Below, in pieces: positions 25,465-36,948 of a DNA stretch of 64,000 nucleotides. The stretch's first letter is position 1; the number at the start of each line of letters is the position of its first letter. A program made the translations under genes and the position numbers. The DNA lies in assembly GCF_958298935.1 (NCBI RefSeq), contig NC_084927.1:32004001-32068000 (forward strand), given 5' to 3'. The notes below the pieces were generated by a model. That model was not told the origin of the DNA. It did not search any database and saw only the letters and a program-made list of their open reading frames with translations. Origin of the DNA: Phragmites australis (lineage: Eukaryota > Streptophyta > Magnoliopsida > Poales > Poaceae).

Positions 25465-26776
25465 ATCAATGACCATAACAATGTGATTTTAGTGATTAAT
25501 ATCAACATAGTCAATGAAAATAATATTAACTACTAGTATAAAAGATTTAATCTTATGAATGTAATGTGATGAGCTTGAGGTTCCAAACACCTCATAGGAA
25601 TGAACATCAATGTCAAAGGAGATCCACGAAGGTATAAGAACCTATTATTTGGACAAGTGATCATATTATTAAGAGCATCACTTGTATAGATAAATTTGTT
25701 TTCTTTGTCCATACTATAAAGGTAGGTTTAAGTTTAGTAGCTTGATCTAGTATATTTAGGTTGGTTACCTAGTAGATGATGCATGCTACGTTTAGCTAGC
25801 TCCTAGATCAGATGAATGCCTAAGGCATCAAGAAAGAAAAGCTACAAAGTCCTATCTGAAAAGCATATCACTGTATCATACGATCATGTCACCGTATCAT
25901 GCAGTGGGGGTAGACACTGTTTTTTAAGTCAATCATATAAACACTCCAACTCGTGGCCATTTGGTGGTTGCTAGAGCTAGATGGAGTGTTGCTTCACATA
26001 TTCGAGAACTCTTGCCACCAAAATAAAGATATTAAAGATAAAAGTAATTAGTATAAAATTAAGGACTTGATTATTGTTAGTTTAGGTCTAGTGTATATCT
26101 AGCTAGGTGATTAGTAATGAGTTAGATTAAGTGAGTGATCCACATTTATTACTCTCAGTGTTTGTGTACACATAGACGCCTTAGTGGCAATGAGTATTGA
26201 GAGACCCTCCAACCAAGTTTGTGGAGCAACCAGAAACGTTGTGAGCAGGAGGAATGACATGTGCCAGAGCGGCAAAGCACTATCTTAGTGAAGACGGCAA
26301 TTAGCATCTTTAACCATAAAATAACAACACCTCTATCATGATTTAGGCTTTACACATGAAGTGACAACACAACAGAGCTTTAAGTATCCTATCCTATAGT
26401 AGCTTGGACACATCGTGACTACACGCAGTAAAATGATGAGGAAATACTTGCCCGTGACTTTATCTCTTCTTCTATAGCACCGCACATCTTTCTCTCTCTG
26501 TCAGTGGACGCTTTCGACATCCGCGCAAAAGGAATCCTTAAGACCCACCTTGGCATTACAATAACTCTCCCTACAACACACTTAACAGTTCCTGGCAGTA
26601 TACCCCCTTATGTATATAAGGGTAACCCATACATGATGTATATAAGGGTAACCCATCCATAGCTACTTCTTCTCTAATACAGTCCAACACAATCTCTTCC
26701 ATGGCTTCCTGATCCGATTTCGGGTACAACAAGGGTAAGGGCAAGATGGGCCCTTACGAACTACGACACGACATCC
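25465..26776 (+). mobile_element. LTR-like fragment related to 6690-8211
   Basis: The start shares GTGATTTTAGTGATTAATA followed by CAACATAGTCA with the reverse-oriented element ending at 8211. Near 26610-26655 a TGTATATAAGGGTAACCCAT unit is tandemly doubled, which doubles a TATA-like promoter box. Clear borders were not found and no coding domain is present. Confidence 0.45.
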
Positions 26777-27690
26777 TGAAAGTGCATCTAGCCCATATGT
26801 GTGATTTTGGTAATTAATGACAATACCTATGGACTAACAATTGTGTTGAGTTTGTTAGTAAGTTGTTCCATAGGTGATGCATGGATAAGAAATATGCATG
26901 AGCTCTAGGTAAATGGGGAGATTGAAAATGCACCGAGATGAATGAGTTCTAGGTGATGCTCGGGTAAGTGATGATAATGCCTATGGACTAACAATCATAT
27001 TGAGAATTTTTATTAGGTTATTTCATAGGAAATGCATAAATGATGAAGCATGGATTCTTCGAGAAATTCCATGAGTTCAAAGAATTGCATCGAAAATCAT
27101 TGAGATTTTAGTGATGCTCATAAGAAGAAGAAGAAGCTGAATAAGATTAGCAATAAGCTTGAAGTCTAAGTTACTTGTGGAGATCAAGTAACTAAAGGTA
27201 TGACTTGTCGATAGAGTTTTATGGACTAACCCGTGTGCTATGTGTTTAAGAATGAGTGTGGTTAAGTTCTATATGAAGATTTGATAATATTCATAAAGTC
27301 TAATAAGTTACTTATGGAGATAAAGTAACTTAAGGTATAAAAGTTGTCATTTAGGTTTTATGGACTAACTCATGTGCTTTTGTGCTTGAGAGTGAGTTGG
27401 ATCCATAAGAAGGCATAAGTTGAATTGAAATCATATGTGACAAGAGTGAAGAACAAGAGTGGACTCTATATTTAATAAAATGAATTCCTTGAAGATGTCG
27501 AATACAAAGTGATTTTCTATAGCAAGACGGTGAAGGGCAAGCAAGACTCGGCTACGATGGACCATCCGTGGTGAAGGGCAAGCAAATGACTTGGCACCGA
27601 AAGTCCAAGGCGGTGGTGAAGAGCGAGTGAAGGCTTTGCGCCGATGGACTGTGCGAGGCCATAGGAAGCTATGGATGATTCACATTAATA
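26777..27690 (+). mobile_element. Truncated LTR, same family as the solo LTR at 947
   Basis: It starts TGAAAGTGCATCTAGCCC and follows the 947-1700 sequence closely, including the two AAGTTACTT...GGAGAT..AGTAACT blocks and the AGACGGTGAAGGGCAAGCAAGACTCGG stretch (split here as AGACGGTGAAGGGC and AAGCAAGACTCGG). It carries about 150 extra bases near 26960-27110 that look like a partial internal duplication. It stops near the position matching 1700, well before the palindrome array. Confidence 0.75.
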
Positions 27691-28560
27691 TTTGTCAACA
27701 AATATAACCTCCACGTCGGGTTCTATACTAATTGTGCTTCACAACTATAATTATTCGAAAAAATAGATTTTGTATCCACACAACATTAAATCACTCATAC
27801 AATTTTACATCAAATAAATAAACAAATATCGATAAATTTACATCGAATCAAAATTGTCAAAATAATAACTTCTATCAACAACTATTTGCATAACTACTAT
27901 TTTTAAAATTTCCATAAAAAAAAGTTAAATTAAAAAAATAGAATTCTATATATGCATATATCGCCCGTTCAGCGAACGAATACAATATGTCGCCCGCTGA
28001 ACGAGCGACATGAAGATCTCACCCGTTCAGCAAGCGACAGTAGGTTAGGACTGTGATTTTTTGAAATAGCCATGTATTCTTAAAAATATTAAAGAAATAA
28101 AAAATATAAAAAAAATTCCGCCGCACCCCGTCCGATCGGCCATGTGTCCTCCTCGGCCGGACCGCCGAACCGGCCTTCCCTGCCTAGTTTGGGCCGTTGC
28201 GCGCGTGCTGGCCACCCTGGATGGCCCTGCCTCGCTCCAGTATGAGCGGCTCATCCAAGATTGGGCCAAAATCGGGTCCGTTCTGGGCTCTAAACCATTT
28301 GTTTGTGTGCGTGGATTGGTTTGAGCCGAGGGTTCAATCGCCAGTGCATGGAGCCCAATATCGGAGGACGGACTCCTGGACTGGGACCAGAAATACCATT
28401 TCGGGTCCTCCTGTGGTTCCCCAAATCAGATCGCCCATTCGGCCTCAAACTCCTACCGATCCAGGCGTGAGCGTTACGCAACGCGAGTTGCTGTCGCCTT
28501 TAACCAGGAGTCAGACCCAATTACGAAGACAACAAAGTGCATGACAATAGTTGAGTAACT
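27691..28560. other. Unassigned: AT-rich, then three palindromic units, then GC-rich
   Basis: 27720-27960 is AT-rich. 27961-28038 holds three copies of a roughly 20-base TCGCCCGTTCAGCGAACGA-like unit at about 29-base spacing. 28115-28500 is GC-rich with open frames on both strands but no recognisable protein. Confidence 0.4.
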
Positions 28561-29550
28561 TCGTGCGATTTGTGCTGAAATTGATGAATTTGGAACTGGA
28601 ACGATACATGTGATCAGTATCGTAATGAAGCTGCAAAGTTCAACATGCCTTGTCGAGCAACTGACATTTCTTGATGAATTGTGGAATTGGCGGATTCGTT
28701 ATTCATGTGACTGATCTGTTTGTTCTTGAAATAGTCATTGCTGCTGCTACGATGAATCAATTCTTTTTTGCTGTTGTCGTTCACAGCACCACTTCTTCTA
28801 CTCAGGTTAGCTGCTATTTCCCCCAAAAAAAAGGAACATGTTTTAGCTGCTGCTGCTAGCCTGCTAGTGATCCAGCCTTTGCTAGGATACTACTAGTACC
28901 AGTAGAACAGAAATCAACCACTAGAAAATTGGAGCGCCGTTGGCGCGCCCAACTAACCCGTTTGTGCTCATTCCCGTAGGAGTTACTGTATGCCTGTCAG
29001 TTAGTAGGCTTTTCAAGTGCCATAACCATCCCAATGTTTCAATAGGAAAAGGCAACAGAGATTGCAGAACAATAGCTGATGTTGTAAGCAATAATAGCTC
29101 TCATCACAGTTAACATCATTTTGTGCTTAGTACAATGGCAAATTATATTATGAGTACCAAGTATAGCAGGCAAGGATGACTGATACAATTAAGTCTATGG
29201 ACCGGCTAGCTAAATTGGGCTGTGAAGAAAGCATCGGCGGCCAGGACAAAATGAAGCTCTTGTTCGTGCGACTCAGAAACATTAAACTCCAGGTTAAATA
29301 ATGATAAAACTGTAACAATTATAGGAATCATTGATAAGAACACACTCTCATTTTTCTTGAAAATCAATCAAACATATGTAGTGCATTGTTTGCAAGTTTC
29401 ATCTTAACGTACTGACTCTTTTTGAAATGTATATTTATAATGAAGCCATAAAACCAATAGAACAAACAGGAATAAATAAAAAAATGGTTGGTAGGCTAAG
29501 CTCTGAACCAGAAGAATCTGAGAGTTAGAACATGAGGTAAACATCACTTT
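28561..29550. other. Intergenic, no gene seen
   Basis: Moderate to low GC. It contains short open frames without recognisable motifs and a GCTGCTGCT run near 28845. Nothing else was identified. Confidence 0.4.
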
Positions 29551-29559
29551 GATTGTTTA

Positions 29560-30235
29560 CTTGACTAAGAGCCAACCTGGAGGTGTATGGGGCTGCCCAA
29601 GGTGAAGAAAAAGCTGAGTTCCTCACTGGATTGTCCACTTTTTGTGCTGAAACAAACCTGACTATGATCATTGGTGGGGATTTTAATATAATTCGTTATA
29701 CTCATGAAAAGAAGAAGCCAAATGTTTTATCCCAATTCTCTCGTATTTTCAACTCTATCATTCATGTACATGAGCTTAGAGAGTTATACATAAGTGGTGG
29801 GTCCTTTACCTGGTCCAATAACACAGAAGATCCAACTCTTGAAAGGTTGGACATGGTGTTAATGAATAATGATTGGGAATGCATTTACCCCTTGGTTAAT
29901 GTTCAAAAGATTCCTAGGGACCTTTCTGATCATAATGTTTTGGTGGTTTCTATGTCTAACATCAAGAACATTAAAAATAATGGGTTCAAGTTTGAACTTG
30001 TTTGGCTGGATCATGAGTCTTTTATGACTGAAGTTGAAATTTTTTGGAATGAAAATAGTGCTGATGTATGGATTACTAAATTCAAAATTTTAAGAGCACC
30101 TCAAAGGTTGGGGTGGGCACTTGGCCGGCCAAATCAAAAAGAGAAAAATATCCTTAAGGAAAAGTTGGGCTATCTGGAACAATTAGAGGAAAATGGTCCT
30201 CTGGATTCTAATGCTGCTATAAAAAAGTAAATCTT
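29560..30235 (+). mobile_element. LINE endonuclease-domain (EEP) fragment
   Basis: An open frame at 29583-30230 encodes part of the apurinic-type endonuclease of plant L1 LINEs. It has IIGGDFNIIR (catalytic region with D and N), SGGSFTWSN, LERLDMVL and a C-terminal LSDHNVLVV holding the conserved S-D-H triad. It then runs into the linker and stops at 30230. The N-terminal third of the endonuclease and the whole reverse transcriptase are missing. The preserved 215-codon frame suggests a fairly recent insertion. Confidence 0.8.
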
Positions 30236-30479
30236 ATAGCAGAATTTGATATGGCTCGTGGCTTAGGGACAATAGAGGGGATTAGCAGGGGTAAACTAGC
30301 TCTCCCTCCGTAGAGGCTCTGAGCAATTAGGTTTAATCCTTGCTTGACTTCATTGATGGGAAGGTCTGGCATTTTATAGCTGACTACCTAGTACATTAAC
30401 TAACCAATCTGCTAACTGATCTACTAACAACTCAATCTTGCTAACAACTTGACTAACAAACCAAAGCTGATAAACACAA

Positions 30480-32720
30480 CATATTTTTAGGCCGTGGGCC
30501 CTGACAATGCCTAGCCCAACGCCTTCTTGCTTTTCTTGCGTCTGTAGGTTTTACCAACGAAGCCGTCCACAACACTTCTGCACTCCTAGCGAAACAACTT
30601 GTCCTCAAGCTGGAACTCCGGGTGATCAGTAGTGAACTCCTTGCAGTGCTCCCAGGTTGCATCAGCTGGAGCATGACCAACCCAACGAACTAGCAACTCC
30701 CACTGGTCGTGCTTCAAGCGAGCGTGCATGATGGACTCCGGTGTCGGCACAGCACGTCCATGCACAATGGCTGACAGCGGAGTAGTGGAAGTCGGCATTG
30801 CCCCTTCATGCTTCTTTAGGAACCCAACATGGAACACGTTATGAATACGTGCCTTGGGAGGGAGGCGCAGATGGTATGCCACCGAGCCAATTCTCTCCTC
30901 CACCTGGAATGGAACGAAATAGCACGGCGCAAGTTTGGAGTGTGCCTTGTCAGTAATGGCGACTGTCGTGCGCTGATGGAGACGAAGCCATGCCTAATCA
31001 CCAACCGTCTCCAGCGCCCGATCGTTCCAGTCATGGCACTGCTTCATGTGGTCATGCACCTACTGAAGACGTTCACGAATGTTCGCGAGAAAGACATTGT
31101 GGTCACGCGGTTGCTTATCGAGGGCCGCCACGCGCATCGCGCCCGGTTGATAGGGCAGTAGAGGAGGCGGGTCACAGCAGTACACCACTTGGAATGGTGT
31201 GGTCTTCGGTGTCATCTGGTAGGAAGAATTGAAGCAGAACTCAGCCCATGGCAACCACCGCAGCCAGCTTCTAGGGTGGTCACTAGCCAAGCAACGGAGG
31301 TAGACTCCTAATATGTGGTTGGTCACCTTAGACTGGTTGTCCGTCTAGGGATGGAAGGCGGAGCTAAGCCGCAGCTGGACATCGGATAACCGGAAGAGCT
31401 CGGACCAGAAGTTGCTAGTGAAGATGGGGTCCCGATCACTCACAATGGAGCACGACATCCCATGGAGGCGCATAATTTGTTCAAAGAACACCTGCGCCAC
31501 AGACATAGCAGTGTAGGGATGGTCAAGCGCGATGAAGTGCGCGCACTTGGAGAAACAGCCGACGACGGTCAAAACCATCAATTTGTCATCCACCTTGGGA
31601 AAGCTCTTGACAAAGTCCATGGCAATGTCGGCCCACACCGAGTGCGAGACATCCAGGGGCTGGAGAAGGGCGGCAGGGTGAAGGTGCTCCGTATTGTTCT
31701 GCTGATACACGGCGCAACCACGAATAAAGTCTCACAATCTTGGAGGCATGCGGGTTGTAGAACGAGGCACAAAGGCGGTGTAGAGTCTTTTGGACACCTT
31801 CATGGGCAGCACCGTGAACCACAATCAGGATCTACAGCCAGAACGTCGAGGATGAGGGCACGAAGATGCGGGCATCGTGTAACACCAAGTCGTCAACTAT
31901 TGACCATGGTGCACCGGTCGTATCGGCGTCAATTTCGTCCCGTTTGGCAATGATCTCATGAATTGTTGTCGCCTCCTACCAGAACTAAGCGTACAACTCA
32001 AAATCTGGCAGTGACAGGGCCCATGCAGCCATGATCTCCTCGTCGCGGCGGGACAGGGCATCCATTGTCACGTTCTAGCACCCAGGGCAGAATTCGACAG
32101 TGAAGTCATAACCGAATAGCTTGCTCACCCACGTGTGCTATGGGATCGTCAACATCCGCTGATCAAGGAGGAATTTGAGGCTGTAGTGATCCGTTTGGAT
32201 GAGAAACGACAGTGTCCACATGTATGACTACCATTGTCATACAGTCTTGACGAGGCTGACGAGTTCGTGTTCATAGGCTATGAGCTTGGCGTGGCGTGGT
32301 GAGACATGACGACTAAAGAAGGCAATTGGTCCCATGCCATGGTGGAGGACGACACCAAATCCCGAGCCAGATGCGTCGCAGTCCACAATGAATGGAACAT
32401 CGAAGTCAGGTAGTTGTAGAATGAGCACTGTAGTTAGCGCGGCCTTCAGCGCTTCAAAGGCCTACCATTTAAGGATGTGCATGAGTGATGCCGCCACTTT
32501 TCCATACGACTGAATGAATTTCTGGTAATAGCCCGTGAGGTCGAAGAAGCCCTGGACGGCGTGCACAGTCGTGGGTGTCGGGCATGCCTGCACGGTCTCC
32601 ACCTTGGAGGGGTCCATGGCAATGCCTTGGCCGGAGATGATGTGGCCAAGGTATGTCACCGTCGTCTCGTGACGCGTTTCATGCCTCATGTGGGAGGGAC
32701 GCGACCACGGGAGCAAGAGA
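30480..32720 (-). mobile_element. Ty3/gypsy chromovirus pol fragment, degenerate
   Basis: Minus-strand pieces, in protein order, start with the end of reverse transcriptase (32716-32440: TVTYLGHIISGQGI, GFFDLTGYYQKFI). RNase H follows (32428-32237: FIVDCDASGSGFGVVL, AYEHELVSLVKTV), then the integrase zinc-finger remnant (about 31820) and the integrase core (31710-31345: WADIAMDFVKSFPK, SDRDPIFTSNFW). Next are the integrase C-terminal part (31326-31060: WAEFCFNSSYQ) and a chromodomain (30903-30586: HDQWELLVRWVGHAPADATW). Frameshifts and stops separate the pieces. Gag, protease and the catalytic half of reverse transcriptase are absent, as are LTRs, so it is a dead fragment. The C-terminal chromodomain places it among chromoviruses. 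Confidence 0.85.
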
Positions 32721-33391
32721 TGACATGATTACCGCTCTACTCGCCGTCCCATCGCTGCCCGCGACAGGGCTCTCCGCCGTGCCGCTGCTCCAGCCGCCCG
32801 CGTGCGGAGAAGTGTGGCCCTGCCGCTGACCGTGGTTTTCATGAGCAATGTGGCCTGCGCAGCGCTTTTCTCCTCCCTCCCGCCCGCAGACTCACTGTCG
32901 CGTCACCGATTTGTCCGCCCACGTGCTGAAACGCATCAAGCATCAGCCATAGGCGCGTCTGCCTCCCGGCTCTCACCCACGCCTGACTTAGTCCATGCTG
33001 CCGCCTCTCGGCGGCTCACCCACTTCCCCCCGGCTTCCAGCACCCGCTTTCCATAGCCCGACCATGCCACCATGCTGCCACCGCCGCTTGCAATGCCGCT
33101 CTCCCGTGCCCTTGCCCAGTGTGGGGTGAGCTATGGAGTGGCGACACACGTTCGGGACACCATGAAATGGTGGGGACGGGGAGGTGGAGGCCGATGCAGG
33201 TGCCACGAGCCGGGAGGCGACCAGAAGAGGAGGAGGAGAGGGGGCGCGAGCGGGGGTGTGGGAGCCAACGCCGGCGCTACTGGGAAGGAGGAATCCGGTG
33301 GGAGCGGCGAGGGGCCGTGCACGAGGGAAGGGAAGGGGGCCAACCCGCCGCTGAAGGAGGGCGAAGCATCAAGGCATACCGAGAAAGATCT
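32721..33391. other. GC-rich stretch, unassigned
   Basis: The gypsy homology ends abruptly near 32716 and GC-rich sequence follows, with several overlapping open frames on both strands (up to 125 codons). The predicted proteins are low-complexity, rich in Arg, Gly and Pro. It may be filler from another element; no gene is claimed. Confidence 0.35.
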
Positions 33392-33682
33392 AAGGCTGTT
33401 TGGATTTAGCTCACGGCAAGCCAAGCTAAAATTTGGCATGTCAAAATAAAGATTATGTTAAATTTTTATACTAAATAGTATTTGGTTTGAAATTAAATTT
33501 TAATTTTGATCGGTTAAAAATCGGAGTGACCATTTTAGACGTAAAAATCTTGTTTAGCTGTACTATAGGGAAATTTTACTCCATCAAATTTTCCCGGACA
33601 CAAACTAAAATTTGATTTTAAACTAAACGGAAGCTAAATTTTAGCTTGACTTTTTGAAGGCTAGAACCAAATGACCCCTGTG
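33392..33682. mobile_element. MITE-like element (about 290 bp)
   Basis: It begins GGCTGTTTGGATTTAGC and ends in the approximate inverse GCTAGAACCAAATGACCCC. The interior is AT-rich and self-complementary, with AGCTAAAATTT near the left and AAATTTTAGCTT near the right. This is the usual look of grass MITEs of the hAT or PIF type. The target duplication was not resolved, so borders are approximate. Confidence 0.5.
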
Positions 33683-34371
33683 GAGAGAGACTGAGAGAGG
33701 GTTAGTAGGTGAATGGAAATTGACGATCCAAATAAAAGGCTAATTCAATCCGATGGTAAAACTTAAGGTGTTTGCTATTTGTCAGATGACTAAAAATCAA
33801 GTGATTATACGGTGCTCGTCTATCTTTCTCCTCCAGCTCCCGTAACGCTTTCCACCCCACCCACCTCTAGTCATCACTGGCAGCTCTCCTACTATCAGAT
33901 CTATATCCACCACACGCTACCTATCATATTGTATCCTTATCTCCCTGCTATCGGTTTCCCTAGATATCCCTCTAAGTTAAGAAGTACACTGAAAAATCTC
34001 CTCTCAAACCGTAAACCTCACCGACTATGATATTCGTGACAATTTGATAGCTCCTCCTAAATTTTCAGACACATGAAATTAGAAGAGTGGAAAAGTAAAT
34101 TGATGATCAGAATGAAGTTGTGTCTGGAACCGGTAAAAAGTAATCCAATCCGACGTTGTGTCACGGACCCCACGAAGTTGAGAATGATAAGATAGCGTCA
34201 GTGTGCCGCACGATTACTCTGTCAGTCTGTCCCAACCAATCGGAGCAGTCGGAGTGCTGATCCACACACCTGAGCACAGGCCACGCCACATCCAAAAGCC
34301 AGCACACTCTCTGCTTGCTTATTGCTACCGTCCACCCTCCACGGGAGCATCGGATAAGGTACGCCAAGCCA
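33683..34371. other. Upstream region of the SIS-domain gene
   Basis: Intergenic. No TATA box or other element was singled out with confidence. The last 60 bases before the start are probably 5' leader. Confidence 0.35.
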
Positions 34372-35001
34372 ATGAGCGGCAGCGACGCCGCGGCCTCGTT
34401 CCAGGCGGACGCCGCCGCCATTTGCGCCCAGATCGCCGCCGTCTTCTCCGCGCCCTCCGCGCACCCCGCAGCGCGCTCCGTTCTCGTCTCTGAGCTCGCG
34501 GCCGCGGCCACGCGGGGAGCGCGCGTGTTCGTGCACGGCGTCGGGCGGGAGGGCCTCATGATGCGCGCCCTCTGCATGCGCCTCGCGCACCTCGGCGTCC
34601 CCGCGCACTGCGTCGGCGACGTCACGGCGCCGCCCGCGGTGGGAGGGGACCTGCTCGTGGCCTCCGCGGGGCCGGGCGCGTTCTCCACCGTCGACGCCAT
34701 CTGCGGCGTGGCGCGCGGCGCCGGAGCGCGCGTCCTGCTGCTCACAGCCCGCCCGGACGGCGGGGACTTCCCGCGGCGCCAGGCCGACGTCGTGGCGCAC
34801 CTACCCGCGCAGACCATGGCCGACGACGAGAAGGAGGAGGCAGCGACGCCGGACAGGTCGTCCACGCGGGCGAAGCTGCCGATGGGGAGCCTGTACGAGG
34901 GAGCCATGTTTGTGCTGTTCGAGATGGTGGTGCTGGAGCTCGCGCGCGTCTTGGGCCAGAGCCCAGCCCAGATGAGGACCCGCCACACAAACTTGGAGTG
35001 A
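34372..35001 (+). CDS. SIS-domain sugar-phosphate isomerase, 6-phospho-3-hexuloisomerase-like (209 aa)
   Basis: Single-exon, very GC-rich frame. The start chosen is the ATG at 34372 (MSGSDAAASF); an earlier in-frame ATG at 34315 would add 19 leader-like residues. The SIS fold is clear: RVFVHGVGREGLMMRALCMRLAHLG at about 51-75 (the glycine-rich phosphosugar loop, split here as RVFVHGVGREG and LMMRALCMRLAHLG), DLLVASAGPGAFSTV at 93-107 and VLLLTARPD at 121-129. The C-terminal MGSLYEGAMFVLFEMVVLEL (171-190) and a final RHTNLE match the signature end of hexuloisomerase (PHI) proteins. In microbes PHI interconverts hexulose 6-phosphate and fructose 6-phosphate in the ribulose monophosphate pathway. 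Plants have a SIS protein of this type, but its substrate is not established to my knowledge. SGSGE of microbial relatives reads SAGPG here, so activity is uncertain. Length is normal for the family. Confidence 0.85.
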   Translation: MSGSDAAASFQADAAAICAQIAAVFSAPSAHPAARSVLVSELAAAATRGARVFVHGVGREGLMMRALCMRLAHLGVPAHCVGDVTAPPAVGGDLLVASAGPGAFSTVDAICGVARGAGARVLLLTARPDGGDFPRRQADVVAHLPAQTMADDEKEEAATPDRSSTRAKLPMGSLYEGAMFVLFEMVVLELARVLGQSPAQMRTRHTNLE

Positions 35002-36739
35002 CGACGGGGTTCTTCGTGGGGGCAGTGGTTGGGTAACAATTTAGCGCGAGTGCGGAATGACGGTGTACAACATGCTCCGTGGTTATATCATCTGCGGATA
35101 CTTAAAGAATTATTTTATAATATTATTATAGTATTTTTTATTTTTTTTCATCTCTTATTTTTTATTTTTTATTACTTCACTTCTCTTTTCAGATCTACAA
35201 ATACTCTGTAAATAGTGATAAGAGACGGGAGAGAGGGCAACAAATTTGGAACCGCGTAATCACTGTAGCAGCCCGGCTATATCACTGTAGCATGCGGAAC
35301 TGGCTCTGTTGGAGTGCAATGCGAGCTGTTTGGATGGCAAATTCGTGCGTACAGTAATACGGCGTGGGTTTAGAGGTTTTGCTGGAGTTGGCCTTAGGAT
35401 GTTAAGGGTATGTCTGTGTAAATTTGTTAGAGTCGTGGGTCTACATATAGTATTTGGATGAGATATTTTGTTTTTATTTTAATCTAAAATAAAGATTTAA
35501 ATTATTTTATCTTAATATATAAATTTAAGATCTGATAGGGAGCTAAAGTTGAAGTCTTACCAAACAGATGAAAGTATGTGACTTGTTATGTAACACATTG
35601 TAAATTTTATTATATGTTGTACAATTAATCAATTTTTAATAATATCTCTAAAGTTAATCATCTTTTAATCCTATGTTCTATATAAATTAGTTTATAATAA
35701 AATTTATCATTCAAACTTTATTACAAACTAATTTATATGAGATACATGATCAACTTCTATCAGATGCTGGTCAGTTTTGAAACATATATTTAATTTTTCC
35801 GTAACACGTTGGTGGTTTTGAGTTCCTGTAATAAGGTGGAGCTTCACATATTGGCTACTCGTTCCAATATGACCACCTACAATTTAACAGAATGCATTAC
35901 CCCTAACTCCCATGGATAAAACCCACTAAAAAGTTGTTTCGAGATGTAACCAGCAACACATGGATAAAACCCACAGAAGCAATTTATGAAATATTTTAAG
36001 TAGCAAAATTACATCTCCAAAGATGTAAAAACAACATAACATTGAAAAGTAAAATGACACATCTAAAATTTGCACGTGCGTACTTTAGACTTATAGCATA
36101 TACACATATTTTTAGTAAAAAATCTAAATATAAATTTTTTATTATATTTTTAGACTTTTTTTTACATCAAGACTTAAAACACTTATCCGTGATCCATTTC
36201 AATATGTGGCAAAAAATAATAAAAGTATTTGATAAAAAAAATACATATGTTCGTTCACCTTTTAAATATAGTTATGTAAGCAATTTTGTTAAAAATCGTA
36301 AACAAATTAGAATGATCTATTAGCAATTTAAAAAACAGGTTAAGATAATTCAGATCGGGTATTTAACATATTTTGTAAATAAATTAGAACTATTTAAAAG
36401 CAATATCAGATACGGCTGCTACATATTTTTAATAAAAATAAAAATAATTTATGAACAATTTTGCTGCAAGTAAATTTTAGAAAAATAATATGGTTTAAAC
36501 TCGCAAGCCATTTTATATATTTTCTAGAGAAAAATAGATGTATATGTCATAAGATTAAAATATTCACGTGTAGTTTTTAGAATTTTTTTTAAAAAGAAGA
36601 AAAGAATAGTATAAAGGAAAGGGATTCGCAAGAAAAAAAGAATATCAAAGAAAGGAACGAGTGTGCATATTTGGCCGGCTCCAAGTGTAACTCACGTAGT
36701 CTCTTCCAGGCCACCAAGCTCCCCAATCCGAACGGACAT
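35002..36739. other. Intergenic between SIS and HSF genes
   Basis: A MITE-like stretch is suspected at about 35040-35400 (low-complexity AT core, then CACTGTAGCA repeats and a GGAGTTGGCCTT end). After it, 35450-36650 is strongly AT-rich with poly(A) and poly(T) runs. The frame at 36042-36323 is AT-driven and unsupported. Confidence 0.4.
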
Positions 36740-36740
36740 T

Positions 36741-36791
36741 TTCTAGAAACTGCGCCACGTGTCTTCGTGGAATGACCGGAACCTTCTAGAA
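36741..36791 (+). promoter_or_regulatory. Heat-shock elements and G-box upstream of the HSF gene
   Basis: 36779-36791 is a perfect three-unit heat-shock element, GAAccTTCtaGAA. A second core, TTCTAGAA, lies at 36741-36748, and a CACGTG G-box sits between them at 36756-36761. They are 160-210 bases before the start codon. The arrangement predicts control by heat-shock factors, possibly including the class B factor itself. Confidence 0.7.
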
Positions 36792-36948
36792 CCCGCTGGA
36801 TGCTTCTCGCTTCCCATCTCAAACCTAATCCCATCCCCAAATCGACCTTTCTGGACGCGTTTCCTTCCCGTGGAAACAATTGCGCTTGGCCCGGATCCTC
36901 CCTCTCCTCTCCACGCGGCCACCACACTTCCGACCACCTAACTGCTCG

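Noticed and set aside
33072..33449. 125-codon GC-rich plus frame near the MITE
   Set aside because: Gly/Arg/Glu low complexity with equally long frames on the other strand.
34161..35039. 292-codon minus-strand frame opposite the SIS gene
   Set aside because: Low-complexity Ala/Arg/Ser composition, while the opposite strand encodes a clear SIS domain.
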